A stretch of 64,000 nt of DNA from contig CM042690.1 of NCBI GenBank assembly GCA_023614405.1, positions 663,284,802-663,348,801 on the forward strand, in the 5' to 3' direction. Positions 23,301-36,400 of this stretch are shown piece by piece (the first letter of the stretch is position 1; each line of letters begins with the position of its first letter). The notes under the pieces are model-generated. The model was not told where the DNA came from and did not search any database. It saw nothing but the letters and a program-made list of their open reading frames with translations. The position numbers and the translations under genes are program-made. Origin of the DNA: Avena insularis (lineage: Eukaryota > Streptophyta > Magnoliopsida > Poales > Poaceae).

Positions 23301-23696
23301 ACCAGCCGACATAGAGCATGACTCTCCTAGGGTCACCCAATACAGAGAAGTCGAAGTGCGAGAAGCCCGACAAAATGATGTTGATCTGCTGGAAGAAGCG
23401 AGAGAATTGGCATTGTCCGCCATATATCAGCAAAATCTCCAACGCTATCATAGCCGGAAAGTAAACCCCCGAGTCTTTTGGGAAGGTGATCTAGTACTCC
23501 GGTTGGTACAACATACTGCTGGCATGCATAAGCTATCCCCCCATGGGAAGGGCCATTCATTGTGAGCAAAGCGTTGCACAATGACTCTTATTATCTCATC
23601 GATGCAAAACCACAGGATAAGAACAAGGCGGATAGGTCTGGCGAGGAATCTAAGCATCCATGGAATGTAGCTCTACTTCGTCCGTTCTACACTTAG
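20332..23696 (+). pseudogene. pol: pol (RT, RNase H, archaeal RNase H, integrase) of Tat element D
   Basis: RT covers about 20395-21250, with frameshifts near 20597 and 21060; YVDD is at 20930-20941. The gypsy RNase H (21270-21705) lacks its first Asp (LYIAATN). A TAG at 21703 precedes the archaeal-type RNase H (21709-22150), which keeps FDGS, EYEA, GDSDLV and a C-terminal AADVLSKLGS. Three 21-bp repeats follow at 22300-22362. Integrase occupies 22500-23696: HHCC zinc motif near 22630-22760, catalytic Asp codons at 22837 and 23014, Glu at 23122. A TGA at 23050-23052 and a TAG at 23107-23109 lie between the last two. The natural stop is TAG at 23694-23696 after RPFYT. Confidence 0.93.
22300..22362 (+). 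repeat. Three 21-bp repeats with a PPT-like core in pol
   Basis: Three units of AACCCGGGGACTGCTTCGC type, each seven codons (NPGTASQ-like), lie in the linker between the archaeal RNase H and integrase. The GGGGACT core is the same as in the polypurine tract before the 3' LTR. E has the same three units at 31452-31514. Confidence 0.8.
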
Positions 23697-23807
23697 CAAA
23701 GAAGTGTGTGTATCCGAGTCTCTCATATGTCAGTGTGTATGCCGGCAATGAGTTTATCAATGAAATCTTGGCACCTCGAGCAGTAACTCGGGGACTGCCT
23801 TAGTGAT
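23697..23807 (+). other. 3' flank of D pol up to the insertion of E
   Basis: A short non-coding piece with a PPT-like ACTCGGGGACTGCC at about 23787-23800, ending in GTGAT, the left copy of the target duplication of element E. It continues beyond E at 39166. Confidence 0.8.
23803..23807. repeat. Left target site duplication of element E
   Basis: GTGAT, identical to 39166-39170 on the other side of E. Confidence 0.92.
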
Positions 23808-23897
23808 TGTTGGGGGGATACCCTCGGGTAGGGTCACGCCGGGGTATAAAGGCCGAGTTAGCCGAGGTACGGCAAGGTCAAAGAAGATGCTGGCCGA

Positions 23898-23902
23898 GTC
23901 AC
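23898..23902. repeat. Left target site duplication of solo LTR F1
   Basis: GTCAC, identical to 25496-25500. Removing 23903-25500 restores the LTR sequence seen in the other copies. Confidence 0.92.
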
Positions 23903-25495
23903 TGATGGTTTAATGCACGGCGCCTAGAAAAGTGTTGATGGCTCGTGGTTGATATAGAGCTCGTTGGGAACCCCAAGAGGAAGGTATGATGAGCACAACA
24001 GCAAGTTTCCCTCAGTTATGAAACCAAGGTTTAATCGAACCAGTAGGAGCAAGGAAACACCTCAAAGGTGTTACTAGCTGAGCTTTGGCAGGGCGCACTA
24101 CCGGTGCTAGTAGCAACTTGGATACCTGCACAACACAACCACAGAACTTTGTCCCCAACTTGCGATGAGGTTGTTAATCTCAGTGTGTTTTGTGGAAAAC
24201 AACGGATTAAACGTATCGAATGGAAATAAGTAAAAGTTTGCAGAAAGTAAACACAAAGCAGTAAAATATTGTAGATTGTATGTAAAAGACAAGGACCAGG
24301 ATCCATAGTTCACTAGAGGTGGCTCTCCTTAAGATAGATAACATGCTGGGTGAACAAATTACAACGGGGCAATTGACAAACACCGAGAAAGCAATACATG
24401 CATATACTAATCATCTTGACTCCTTTGGAACTTGATTGGGCATTACAACATTATACATAGACCGCCATCCAACTGCATCTATGACTAATAATCCACCTTG
24501 TGTTATCATCCAACCCCTCCAGTATTAAGTTGCAAGCAACAGATTATTGCTTTATGAACTGCATGTAAAGTAAACAATATGATTGTTCTATGAACAAAGG
24601 ATTGTTGTTTTCTCCCTAGTAGCAACAACACATCTAGTACCTTAGAGATTTCTGTCACTTCCCTAGATTACCAGAGGCATGAACCCACTATCGAGCATAA
24701 ATACTAACTCTTGGAGTTGCTAGCATCTACTTGGCCAAGATAGCTACTGACAATGGAAAGCATGCAAGATCACAAATAACAAAGAAATGATAGAATCAAT
24801 ATTCAATCTGAAATAGCATCTCAATATCCATCGGATCCCCGCAAACACAACATGTATGAATTACAAATAGATGATCTTGATCATGAACGGAGCTCACAAG
24901 ATCTAAACATGAAAGCACAAAGGAGGAGAACCAGCCATCTAGCTACTACATGGATCCGTAGTCCAAGGATGAACTACTCACGCATCACACCGGAGGCTTG
25001 CATGGTGATGAAGAAGGCCTGTGGTGAAATCCTCTCCAGGGTGCCGGGAAGAGCTTCAGATCCCTCCCGATCTAGGGATGGAGATGACGGCGGCTACAGA
25101 CTCTTTCGTGGATTTTTGATCGGGTACTTAGGGTTTTCGTCCCGAGGGCAATATATAGGCGGAAGGAGAGGCCGAGGGGGTGCCAGGAGTGGCCACACCA
25201 CCCCTGGCCGCGTGGCCAGGTGGTGTGGTGGCTCCCTGGCCCTTCTCCGTCTCGTATTCTGGCACTTGACCCCTTCCAGAAAAATAGGCACTTTGGCTTT
25301 TGTCCCGAATATTCATTTTCTGACTTTCCTGGAACCAAAAACAGCAGAAAATAGGCAGCTGGCACTATGGCTCTGGTTAATAGGTTAGTCCAAGGAATCA
25401 TATGAAAAGTACTCCAAAGTTGGAACAAAACACAAGAAAGTGGATAAAACCAAGCATGGAACATCAAAAATTATAGATACATTTGCAATGTATCA
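23903..25495 (+). mobile_element. Solo LTR F1
   Basis: 1593 bp, beginning TGATGGTTTAATGCACGG and ending GCAATGTATCA, flanked by perfect GTCAC duplications. It has TG...CA ends, a TATA-like box near 25150, no primer site and no coding sequence. A second copy, F2, lies in reverse at 59059-60648. I read it as a solo LTR left by recombination between two LTRs; its 3' end resembles LTRs I remember from wheat-group gypsy elements. Confidence 0.87.
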
Positions 25496-26205
25496 GTCAC
25501 CGCAAGGCAGGCCGAATCACGGGGTAACCCGGACTAGGGGATGTCCACCTAACTGGGTCTCAGCCAACTTATATCGTTAGTCGGTGAGATGTATCTAACT
25601 TGTATGCAGGTACAGGTGCGGCCGGATCTACTAGGTACGATCCGTGTTATACCAAGCTTACAGGAGAAGGAAGGTATCTCGCTGGTCAAAGGGTGACCAC
25701 TCTACGCAGAGTGTGAGCGAAGCGGACAGAGGCCAGGACCACCGAGGCGTGGCCGACAAAGGTGACGAAGCCTGTGTCGGGTGACGCGGGCGCCGCAGGG
25801 GATCACGTAGCCTCTGCATGGATGACGCTGGGTTAAAGTGACCCGGTCGGCTTGCTATTTTGGGAGGAGGCATATTCCCTAGAATATGCCTCCACGTATG
25901 CCCTAATTGGAGACCTGGCTACCCCTATATAAGGGGGGATAGGGCCTCTATAGAAGGGGTTGATCGCTAGAGGGTTGTGTTTTACTAGTGTGTTCCTGAG
26001 GGCCAGCTAGTGGTGAGAGTAAGAGAGTTTCTTCTTCCTCCTCTCCCCAATACAGCTCAAGGAGCACATGTAAACTATGGAAGTGAATCAAATACAAAGC
26101 AACTGTGTGTGGAATCACCACACTATCCCTCCCTGGATTCCCCTAGTGCATTTAGTCCCCACCTTTAGCCTATCCATGGCATCTGCCGTGACACCACCAT
26201 GATAG

Positions 26206-28720
26206 TTGGCGCCCACCGTGGGGCTAGCGGCGCTAGCAGGGGTGAATATCCGGACGGGAAACCTCATCGGCACCGGCGAACGCATCGTCTCCGGGCTCGT
26301 TCAGCGCTTTGGAGCGCTGGACTTTGTCAGCGACAACGCTGGCTTCTTCGGCAAGCGTCCTCTTCCGTGAAACGGCCTCTTCGTCAAGCTCGGCGCGCAC
26401 AAGATCTACGTTGTTGTCGATGTGTCATGCGTTCACCCGCGGCACATCGTCGAAGGAGGCGAGCCACCCCTTAGCTTGGTTCACGAGGCGTGTATCACTC
26501 GCTCCCTGGACCGTGCCGAGGTGATGATGACTGTGCCTGGCGTTGGCGCAAGCAAAGATCCGGCACCAGATCCGGAGGTAACGCCTAAGGCACCGAGGAA
26601 AAGTAGAGGTCCTCCGCTAGAGAGGCCAGAGAATGTGCTGCAGCAAGCGATGGATAGCTTGGCAAACCCAGTAGCACCAGCGGTAGATCCGGCTCAGGCA
26701 CAGGCCAAGCTAGAGGAAACTAGGCAAAAAATACTAGAGGGTGCGAAAAAGATAGCCGCGGCTCAGCAGTCATTGAACATGACACTGCGTGAGTACGCAA
26801 AGGGAAATAAGGTAGATGCTGTAAAAGTAAAGGGGAGAAACCTCATGAGTGAAATGAACAGAGAGGGTGATACTAGGATTGAGGAATCAGAGAACTGTTT
26901 GTCCGTGGGGCTGCCGAAGTATAGTACCCCGACAAAGAACCTCAGAGCAGCAGATGCAGCTGCATTCGAGTTAGAGGGTATGACGGGTGAAGCCCGTCAG
27001 AGACAGCAAGATAGGGTTAATGAGCTGGTTCGGATCACGAATAGGAAAAATGAGGAATTGCTTAGGGCTAACCCGGAGAGAGCTGGTGCCTCCAAGATCG
27101 TTCATTCGGCGGTGGGTAACCCAGAGAAATCCGCTGGAGCTGCATCGTCTCCTCATGGTGGTCCTAGGAGAGAAGAGGTAGTAACCTCGGCCAGGAGGAA
27201 CAAACAGATAGTCCCGTATGACCCGGCAAGGGCAGGGAAAGGAAAAGAAGTGCAGAGAAATGAGGATCGACGAAGTGTGAGCCGAGGTGAAGCTGGCCGA
27301 GGTAACCGCGACCAAGGCAATGCCGGACAAGGAAATGTTGTAAACGGCAATGCCGAACAGTGCAACTCAGCAGGAGCAGGACAACCGCAATAGCGGAATA
27401 TACCAAGGCAAGAGCAAAGTGCCGGCCGAGGTATGCAACAAAGAGGTGCTCCACGAGATCAAGACATATATAATGATGGTGATTCGGAAATGGTAAATGC
27501 AGGATACCCAAGGCCGGACTATCATGTGATAGGGTTAAGACTGGGGAGCAGGGATTTGATGCCTGACAATGCCAGATTAAAACTGGATCGGCTGTATAGG
27601 TCAGAGCAAATTGAATGTCAAGGTCCCCCGGGTCCTGCGTGTTTTGGACCCCAGATCATGAAGGAACCTCCGGCACCTAACTTCCAATTACCTAGAGTCA
27701 CAAAAACGTATGATGGAAGCACAAAGCCGGAGGATTGGTTGATTAACTATGCTACAGCTGTAAAAATTGCTACATGCAACTTGAGATGGGCCGTAAGGTA
27801 TGTACCCCAGATGTTGGAGGGGCCAGCGAGGGTATGGCTAAACAATTTGCCGCCCGGAAGTATTAACTGTTGGATCGATTTTGAGGAAATGTTTGTAAGC
27901 AACTTCTCGAGCACGTATCAGAGGCCGAATAGGCCACAAACCCTAGCAATGTGCAAAAAGAAACCGAATGAGATAGACCGGTAATTCCTGACCCGGTGGT
28001 GTACCGTGCGAAACTCTTGTGAGGGTGTAATTGAGTCACAGGCCATAGCATGGTTTACGCAAGGATGCAGATATGCAAAGCATGTTGTGGCAAAGATTGC
28101 AAAGGGATATGCCAACTACATTGGCAGAGACAATCCGGATCGCTGATTCGTATGCCTTGGGTGATCCGACTCAACCCAGGTTAATGCCAAGTGAGTCAAA
28201 CGAGGAATACTACCACAGAGATGGAGCCGGGTCATCCCGGAGGAATGATTACCGAGGTAAAAGAAGAGATGACATACCGGATTACCGGTATAGTTCGCAA
28301 CAAGTTGCTACTGTGAATCAAGATCAATCTGGTGCAGGAACCAATCAGCCGTGTAAATTTCACAAGCCAAATCCGAGTAACCTAGCGGGTCATACAACAA
28401 GGCAGTGTGAGTGGATGCGCAAAATAGAACAAGGTGGTTCGGGGAATGCTCAGGCACCTCGGAATGATCAACCTCGGCAGGAGTTGCCCCGGCAGCAATT
28501 GCTCTCCGGAGCGAACACGCAACAGTTAATGTTGCCTCCCCCTCCGCCGAGGTATGACAACCATGAGAGAAGGGATGCAGTGCATCAAGTGGAAGACCAG
28601 CGTCGACCGGATTAGAGGTACCCCGAAAACGAGGGAAGGAATGAGTACAGAGAACATCACCAGAGTTACTGTGTGTTTACCATAGAGGAAAGAGACAGAA
28701 ATAGCTTGCAGCACCGACAC
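26206..28720 (+). pseudogene. gag: gag of Tat element E (broken)
   Basis: The longest single gag reading of the three copies runs 26422-27393 and covers the helical N-terminal and Gly/Asn/Arg-rich parts. A TGA interrupts the upstream frame near 26370. Stops occur at 27391 and 27982 and a frameshift near 28077. The gag domain is at about 27560-28110. Compared with A and D it lacks about 45 residues just before the knuckle motif, going directly from GAGTNQ to CKFH, so a linker was deleted. The H...RQCEW end of the knuckle is intact. It would form the element's particle. Confidence 0.88.
26207..26224 (+). other. Primer binding site of element E, tRNA-Lys type
   Basis: TGGCGCCCACCGTGGGGC, identical to that of element A. 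Confidence 0.87.
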
Positions 28721-29481
28721 ATGGAGGTGAATGCGGTAATGCCCGCAGTGACGAGGTATATGCCATGGTCGGATCAGGAAATCACCTGGAGTATCAAGGA
28801 TCACCCCAGCTTATGCCAAGCCCCGGTTCATATGCGTTAGTGCTGGACCCGACATTCATAGGGCCAAATATCAATGTGAGATTCTTCAAGGTGCTGATAG
28901 ATAATGGCAGTAGCATCAATATCATGTATGCAGATACGATGCGCAAGTTGGGTATCTCGGAGAACATGCTCCAGGCTACCCGAACGACTTTCCATGGCAT
29001 TGTGCTAGGCATTTCTTGTGAGACCATAGGCAAGGTTCGGGTTGACGTATTGTTCGACACGCGAGATAACTGCCGAACTGAGAATTTGGAGTTTGAAGTG
29101 GTGAACTTAGAAAGTGTGTATCACGCATTACTCGGTAGACCAGCACTGAACAAGTTCATGGCAAGTTGCCACATCAGTTATCTGAAGATGAAGTTGCTTG
29201 AGCCAAATGGAGTGATTACCATAGCTGGAGATTTTCGATGTTCCATTGAGTGTGCGTTAGCCGGGTCTAACCTAGCCGAGTCACTCGTGATTGTGCAAGA
29301 GAAAAGAAAGATACAGGAAGTGGCAGCATTGGCTCAGTCCGCACAACAGTATATGCCGTCACTGAGTAACCCGCATGGTAGTGTTTCGTTCCAGGCGACA
29401 AAAGATACCAAGAAAGTGCATGTTGATGACATGTTCCCAGAGCGCACCGTAACAATTGGTGCCGGGTTAAATGACAAATAA
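28721..29481 (+). pseudogene. pro: Aspartic protease of Tat element E
   Basis: Opens at MEVNAVMPAV; a one-base loss near 28805 shifts the frame, after which the reading is open to 29481. The active site IDNGSSINIM has its Asp codon at 28900-28902, and ALLGRPALNKF follows. The closing codon after LNDK is TAA where A and D have TAG. Confidence 0.87.
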
Positions 29482-32400
29482 GAAAGCGAGCTTGTCAGCT
29501 TCCTCCGTGAGAATCGGGACATTTTTGCTTGGTCCACACAGGACTTGCAAGGTGTTCCGAGGGAGTTGGCCGAGCACTCTTTGAATGTAAGACCCAGAGC
29601 AAGGCCGGTGAAGCAACCTCTCCGCCGCTTCGCCGAAGATAGGAGAAAAGTCATTGGAGATGAGATACCTCGGTTACTAGCAGCTGGATTTATCATGGAA
29701 GTTCTTTACCCGGATTGGCTATCTAATCCGTTGCTGGTGGAGAAGAAAAAGGACGATCCGAATGTGGCAGTGGTTTGGCGCATGTGTATCTATTACATGA
29801 ACCTGAATAAGGCGTGTCCAAAAGATCCATTCCCACAGCCATGGATAGACCAAGTCATAGATTCGACTACTGGGTGTGAGTTGTTGTCATTCATTGATGC
29901 ATATTCTGGTTTCCACCAGATACCCCTGAACCCAAGTGATCAAATAAAGACTGTGTTTATCACCCCGTATGGGGCTTATTGCTATCGTACCATGCCATTT
30001 GGTTTACGTAATGCAGGGGCAACGTACCAAAGATGTATGCAGAAATGTTTGCACCACCAAATTGGTTAAAATGTGCAGGTGTATGTGGATGATGTTGTTA
30101 TCAAGACCAAGGAAAGCAAAACGCTCCTTGACGATATCAGGCAGACATTCGCGAACCTAAGGAGGTTCCAGATGAAGCTTAACCCAGAAAAATGTACCTT
30201 CGGTGTCCCGACTGGAAAATTACTCGGATTCCTCGTCTCCAGCTGAGGTATTGAAGTCAATCCAACTAAAATCCGGGCCATAGAGCGAATGGAACTGCCG
30301 AAGTGCCTTAACGATGTCCAGAAGTTCACTGGTTGCCTGGCATCGTTAAGTCGGTTTGTATGTCGGTTGGGAGAAAAGACACAGCCTCTCTATCAACTCA
30401 TGAAAAAGTCGGACAAGTTGATTTGGACGCCGCAAGCCAATGAAGCCTTTATCCAATTAAAAAGAATGTTAGCCACTGCACCAGTGTTAGCCTCTCCACT
30501 ATTAAAGGAGCCAATGTTGCTCTATATAGCCGCAACCAGCCGAGTTGTAAGTGCAGTAATTGTGGTAGAGCGCAACGAAGAGGGTAAGTCAGTGCAGAGG
30601 CCAGTATATTACCTAAGCGAGGTATTATCCGCATCAAAGCAAAATTATCCGCATTATCAGAAAGTGGCATATGGTGTGTACATGTCGGCTAAGAAGCTAA
30701 AACACTATTTTGAGGAGCACCCCATCAAAGTAATATGTGAAGCTCCCATATCCGAGATAATGAGTAACAAGGATGCAAGTGGCAGAATTGCAAAATGGGC
30801 AATTGATCTAGCTCCCTATGCGTCACAGTATGACAGAAGAGAAGAAATCAAGTCTCAGGCTGTGGCCAACTTTTTTGTGGACTAGGCCGAGGTGCAATAT
30901 GAACCACCGCTACCAGATCCGAAATACTGGAGAATGCACTTTGACGGGTCAAAAACAAAAACCGGGTTAGGCGCCGGAGTAGTACTTACCTCGCCAAAAA
31001 ATGACCAGCTGAAGTATGTGCTGCAGATCCATTTCGCAGCATCAAACAATGTCGCCGAATATGAGGCACTTGTGCAAGGGCTCAAAGTGGCAAAAGAAAT
31101 TGGGATACGTCGGATCAATGCTTTGGCGACTCGGATTTGGAAGTTCAGCAAGTGTCAGGGCTGTGGGACGCTCATGATCCAAATATGGCATTATACAGAT
31201 TCCATGTGCAGAAGATATCTGGTTATTTTGAGGGATGCGAATTTCGCCATGTACCCCGGGTGGAAAATGAGGCTGCCGACATATTGTCGAAGCTCGGATC
31301 AACCTGACAAGCAATTCCACCGGGTGTAGCATTAGAACACCTCAGAAAACCATCCATCAGGCCGTCCCCAGAAACCGACTCAATTTACGTCCTAGAGGAT
31401 TCGGAGTCCGGAGCCGTACCCATGGACATTGACATGGGAGGTGATACGTGAAACCCAGGGACTGCCTCGGCGAACCCGGGGACTGCTTCGCAAGACCCGG
31501 GGACTGCTCAGCGTGATCCGATTGAGGTTATGCCGGTGGATCAGATGGAAATTGATGAGGACGTGTTCCCAGGCGAATGAGCTGTAGCTACCAGGCTACC
31601 CATATTTCAATTCCTGAAAGATGGAACTTTACCCGCTGAGGAGGTGTTGTCCAGGCAAACTCAGAGGAGAGAAAATGCATACACAATCATCAATTCTGAG
31701 CTATACAAAAGGAGTGTGACTAATGTCCTCTAGCAAAGTGTTGACCCGGAAGAAGGGCTTGACATCCTCTGAGATATACATCAAGGGGAATGTGGGCATC
31801 ATGCCTCGTCCAGAGCCTTAGTAGCAAAAGCTTTCCGGCATGGATTCTACTGGCCAAGTGCCTTAAAACAAGCAGAGGACTTGGTAAGAAAATGCAATGG
31901 TTGTCAGAGGTATGCTACCAAGACACATATGCCAATGTCGGAGCTCAAGACCATACCAATCACCTGGCCATTTGCCGTATGGTGTTTGGACATGGTTGGC
32001 CCGTTCAAACCAGCGAGGGGAAATATGACTCACATTTTGGTCATGGTTGATAAATTTACAAAGTGGATTGAAGTAAAGCCAATAAGAAAATGTGATGGAG
32101 CTACGACCGTGACATTTCTCAAAGACATCATCTTGAGATACGGTTATCCTCACAGTATCATAACAGATAATGGCACAAATTTTGCTGAAGGAGCATTTGT
32201 GTGATTCTGCCGAGATAAGAAGATCCGGCTGGATGTTGCCTCAGTAGCCCACCCCGCATCGAACGGACAAGTGGAGAGATCCAACGGATTAGTATTATCC
32301 GGGATAAAACCCCGGCTCATTGAGCCGCTGCAAAGATCAGCGGGGTGCTGGATAGAAGAACTACCAGCGGTACTGTGGAGTTTAAGAACAACTCTGAATC

Positions 32401-32855
32401 GATCAACAAGCTATACGCCATTCTTTCTGGTATATGGGGCAGAAGCTGTATTACCAGCCGACATAGAGCATGACTCTCCTAGGGTCACCCAATACACAGA
32501 AGCCGAAGTGCAAGAAGCCCGGCAAAATGATGTTGATCTGCTGGAAGAAGCGAGAGAATTGGCATTGTCCAGATCCGCCATATATCAGCAAAATCTCCGA
32601 CGCTATCATAGCCAGAAAGTAAACCCTCGAGTCTTCTGGGAAGGTGATCTGGTACTCCGGTTGGTACACCATACTGCTGGCATGCACAAATTATCCCCCT
32701 CATGGGAAGGGCCATTCATTGTGAGCAAAGCATTGCACAATGATTCTTATTATCTTATCGATGCAAAACCACAGGAGAAGAACAAGGTGGACAGGTCCGG
32801 CGAGGAATCTAAGCGTCCATGGAATGTAGCTCTACTTCGTCCTTTCTACACTTAG
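29482..32855 (+). pseudogene. pol: pol (RT, RNase H, archaeal RNase H, integrase) of Tat element E
   Basis: The best preserved pol of the family: from 29482 to about 31110 it stays in one frame, broken only by stops at 30067, 30242 and 30883. YVDD is at 30082-30093. The gypsy RNase H again lacks its first Asp (LYIAATS). The archaeal-type RNase H spans about 30890-31300, with a frameshift near 31115. Integrase spans about 31640-32855, with a stop near 31732, both catalytic Asp residues (LDMVGPF, ITDNGTNF), a TGA at the same codon as in D (about 32202-32204) and the Glu in NGQVERSN. After 32271 it is open to the natural TAG at 32853-32855. Confidence 0.94.
31452..31514 (+). repeat. Three 21-bp repeats with a PPT-like core in pol
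   Basis: The same seven-codon unit as in D (NPGTASA, NPGTASQ, DPGTAQR), each with the GGGACT core. Confidence 0.8.
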
Positions 32856-33473
32856 CAGAAAAGTGTATGTATCCGAGTCTCTCATATGTCGGTGTGTATG
32901 CCGGAAATGAGTCTATCAATGAAATATGGGCACCTCGAGCAGTAACTCGGGGACTGCCTTGAAAATATTTGTTGTCTTCTGTATTTATTATTTATACGTC
33001 GGTTGGCGTAAGTTTTTCTACTTAAGCCGGATTAGTAGTGTGTGAGCACCAAGAACCCAACTCTTCGACTTGCTGCTGTCCAACAAGATTTGGCTTCATG
33101 GCAAGCAAGAGAACAAGTTTGGAATTGCGTAGCCATGAAAAACGACTAAGGAAAGGAACTTAATCGAGCCGATGTTTGTTTTTCGGACTAACCTTATGTT
33201 TACTTTCGATTTATTATGCTGAATTCTTTTGAGCTAATCCTAAAGTTTCCAAGTATTGTTAAGACAATTTTTGAAGCTCGAACTTGTACGTCATAAAACC
33301 GAACCAAGGTAGACACGATCCGAGCCAAGAGATTGGAAGAACAAGAAAATGAAACTCGAGGACTACGCCCAAGTCAATCCAGCATAAAAACTTAGTAGCA
33401 AAATTTCACTTGTGTGCTTGATACAATTGCACCCGGCATACCGGGGATCTGATGAAATTTAAAGTGTTTATAA
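32856..33473. other. Spacer between pol and the 3' end of the antisense gene (E)
   Basis: About 620 bp without a gene. It contains PPT-like ACTCGGGGACTGCC at about 32945-32958 and CTCGAGGACTACGCC near 33356. It would serve as 3' sequence for both convergent genes. It aligns with 39166-39677 of element D from about 32961 on. Confidence 0.7.
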
Positions 33474-36400
33474 TCAAGGAGCAGCAGGAGGAGGTAATTC
33501 GACGCCAGCAGGTGCAGCCCTAGCCTCAGCTTCAGAGTCATCTGCGTCTTCCTCGATGTCCGAGGCTTCGTCCTCTTCGTCCTCATCCGAATCATCTTCA
33601 ACGTTTTCAGCATTTTCATCGTTGGTGACATCTAGGAAGCTTGGTCCCTCGTTCCATTGATGAATGGGGGCGTATTGGATGAAGCTATGGGCACAAGCCT
33701 TGCGCCGAGCTACCCAATCCGGGTCGGTGGACCACTTGATCCGGTGAGCATGCGCTCAAGGAGTTTGAGGTCAATCTTCTCGTACCACGTAAGCACGTAG
33801 TGAAGAACGATCTCAGCTCCGGCGTGTCCAGCTGATTCTCTCCAGAGATCGAGCTGAGTCTCGCACTCCATGAGCTTGGCAAAAAGAACAGCGGTACTCT
33901 TCGGAGTATCTTATTCAGGCCAAAAGATGTTGAAGATCCGGACTACTACGTCTAAGATATCCTTGCCGTAGTTTTTCACGATCTCGACTCGGGAGGACAA
34001 GCTGACTATCAAGTCCTCGAGATCAAGAGGAATGGTGCCAGGACCAGATGGAGTACCCCTCTACTTGCGGAACTTGGCAACAGCTTTAGATGCAATGACA
34101 TCGCTCTCTGGGAATTTGCCTGAAAAAAGCGAGTAAGGTGAAATAAGTGAGAAGGGTTGACCCGGAGAGATTCATGACAATTGAAGAGAAAAAGAACTTA
34201 CTAGAAATATGGCTGTGAACCCGGGTCAGCTCCTTGGTGTAGTTGTCGCGCCTCTCCCGGAGTTGCACAAGTTCAACATTTGCCGACTCAAGCTTGACGT
34301 TGGAGGTTGAGGCGCTCCCGTTCTTCAGTAAAGTCCTGACCAGCTTTTTGAAGTTAGGATTGGTGCTGCGCTTTGAGCTTCTTCATATCTGCCTTGAGCT
34401 TGGCAATCTCATCATCTTTGGTTTGGAGGACGGCGAGCTCATCATCTTTCTTCTTGAGTTCAGCTTGATGCTGCCCTGCTTGTTCGAGAAAATGCAGCAT
34501 CATATCAGGCACGGGCACACTATCTTCAAGAGAGGCTAAAATAGTTTGTTGACCCGGCAAAGCCGAGGTATGAATGTTTGCCCAGCCAAGGAGAAAAGTA
34601 GATAGAGAGCATAGCAAGGTTGAGCAAGAATAACTTACCCTTTATCTGGTCCAAGTTTTTCCTCATGATGGTATTCTCAGCCTCCACCCCAGCTGCGAAA
34701 TCCGAATGATGGATTAGTTCGGCGGAAAAAGATGAAGAAAAACAGAAAAATGCCAAGGAAGAAACTTACCCCTTTTATCGTGTTCGGCGATAAGCGCAGT
34801 ATGTTTCGCACGCAGCATTTTGTGAGTATCCAGGAGACGCTGAAACTCAGCACTCCGGTGATTGGTGGTCACCTGAAAAAGTACAAAAAGATAGCTTAGT
34901 CTTGTGCATATTCGAGGTGTACAAAATCCGGGCCAAGTGGAACTTAACCCAGCTCTAGGTGTGTGCATATTCGAAGTGTACAAGATCCGGGCCAAGTGGA
35001 ACTTAACCCGACTCTAGGTATGTGCATATTCGAAGTGTACAAGATCCGGACCAAGTGGAACTTAACCCGGCTCTAGGTGTGTGCATATTCGAAGTTATTA
35101 AGGAGTTACGTTAGTTCTCTAAGGAGCATCCGGCCGAGTAACAAGTTACTTCCCTGGAGGCTCGGGGACTAATGGCTATATCAATAATGTCTACTACATG
35201 TTAAGGAAAAGACGAAGTAACGTACCTCCATCATCCGACCTGCAAGATTAATTGCCTTGGCAGCAGTATTCATCTGCACAGCGAATTCGGCGGGACCGAA
35301 CTTCTCCGGGAGATCGTCATTGTGGACGAACTCCGCCTTGTTCTAGTTGTTCACAAACTCGATCAACATCGGAGGATATCGCTCGCTGCTGAGCATGTGG
35401 GGCGCCACTAGACCCTTGGCATGCGCTTCCCTTCTCTCAACCTAGGCAACGGTGGGGCTGGTGTGCAAAACAAGTTGCGCATCAGCTGGCTCGGCAGGGG
35501 CGTCCTTCGGCAGTGGAGTCTTCTTCGTGAGCATGGACGCAAGTGTACGCTGTCCAGCCTCGATTGACGCTGCCCTGGTGGCGTCAGGAGCCTTTTTGCC
35601 CTTGGGCTGCTGCTGAGAAGTTGAAGTTGCTGCAGCTGATTTGCCCTTGGGAGCCGCCTTGGTGCTAGCTTTGGTACTATCTATCTTCTCCGAGCCTTGG
35701 AAGACTTTGACGAGGCGTATGACTTGGTGCCGATGGTGCTTTTGCTATTGCTGGGGCTGATGATGATGCTGGTCTTTGTGGTGGCGGAGGTGCTGTGGGT
35801 AACTCGGATGAAGCTGGTTGCGGCGGAGCCGAAGTAGTGGTTGGTGCTGCCTCGGCAGAACCAGTCTCCCCCGCTCCGAGGTTGCCCTCCTCTTGATGAG
35901 GTGGGCTAGAACGCGGAGCGCTGAACCCTCCAGAATGGGACTCAACGGGCGTGAATCATCGCCACGAGGGGGAGAAGGGCTATGTCGGAGCAGCGAGGCA
36001 ATGCCGGATCCACTCTGTGGGACCTCCACCGCGGCCTTGACGAATCAAATCATGTCTGATGAGAAATTATAACAAAAGAAGAGCAAGTGAATAGCAAAGG
36101 GAGAAACGACTTACTCATCCGAAGTCAGGGGCTCCTTCGTCTTGCGAGCTCTCCGGGCCATGGCCTTAGTCGTGGCCTTGGTGGCAGCTTTGTCCACGGA
36201 CTTCTTTCGCCTCTTAGCTGGCTGGGAAGGTCTGGAGGAAGAAGCAGATGCGGCCCCCCTCTTCTTCGGTGCGACCGGGACAGGCTCACCCACGACAAGG
36301 GGAGGGTCTTCATGGATCTGCCCACCGGGGTTAGCTGATGCCGGAAAAGCATAAGAAAGGGGGACAGCGTCAAATGCCTCCATCACCTCAACGTTTGAAT

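Larger units (their letters stand above)
23808..26204 (+). repeat. 5' LTR of element E, split by solo LTR F1
   Basis: The pieces 23808-23902 and 25501-26204 together make about 799 bp. It begins TGTTGGGGGGATACCCT and ends CCACCATGATA, where the family has GACA. A TATATAA box is at 25926-25932. The block at about 25962-26020 is the same as in the LTR of A but different from the 3' LTR of E. Confidence 0.92.

Noticed and set aside
23903..25495. Solo LTR F as a DNA transposon or MITE
   Set aside because: TG...CA ends, 5-bp target duplications, a TATA box and no long terminal inverted repeats fit an LTR better.
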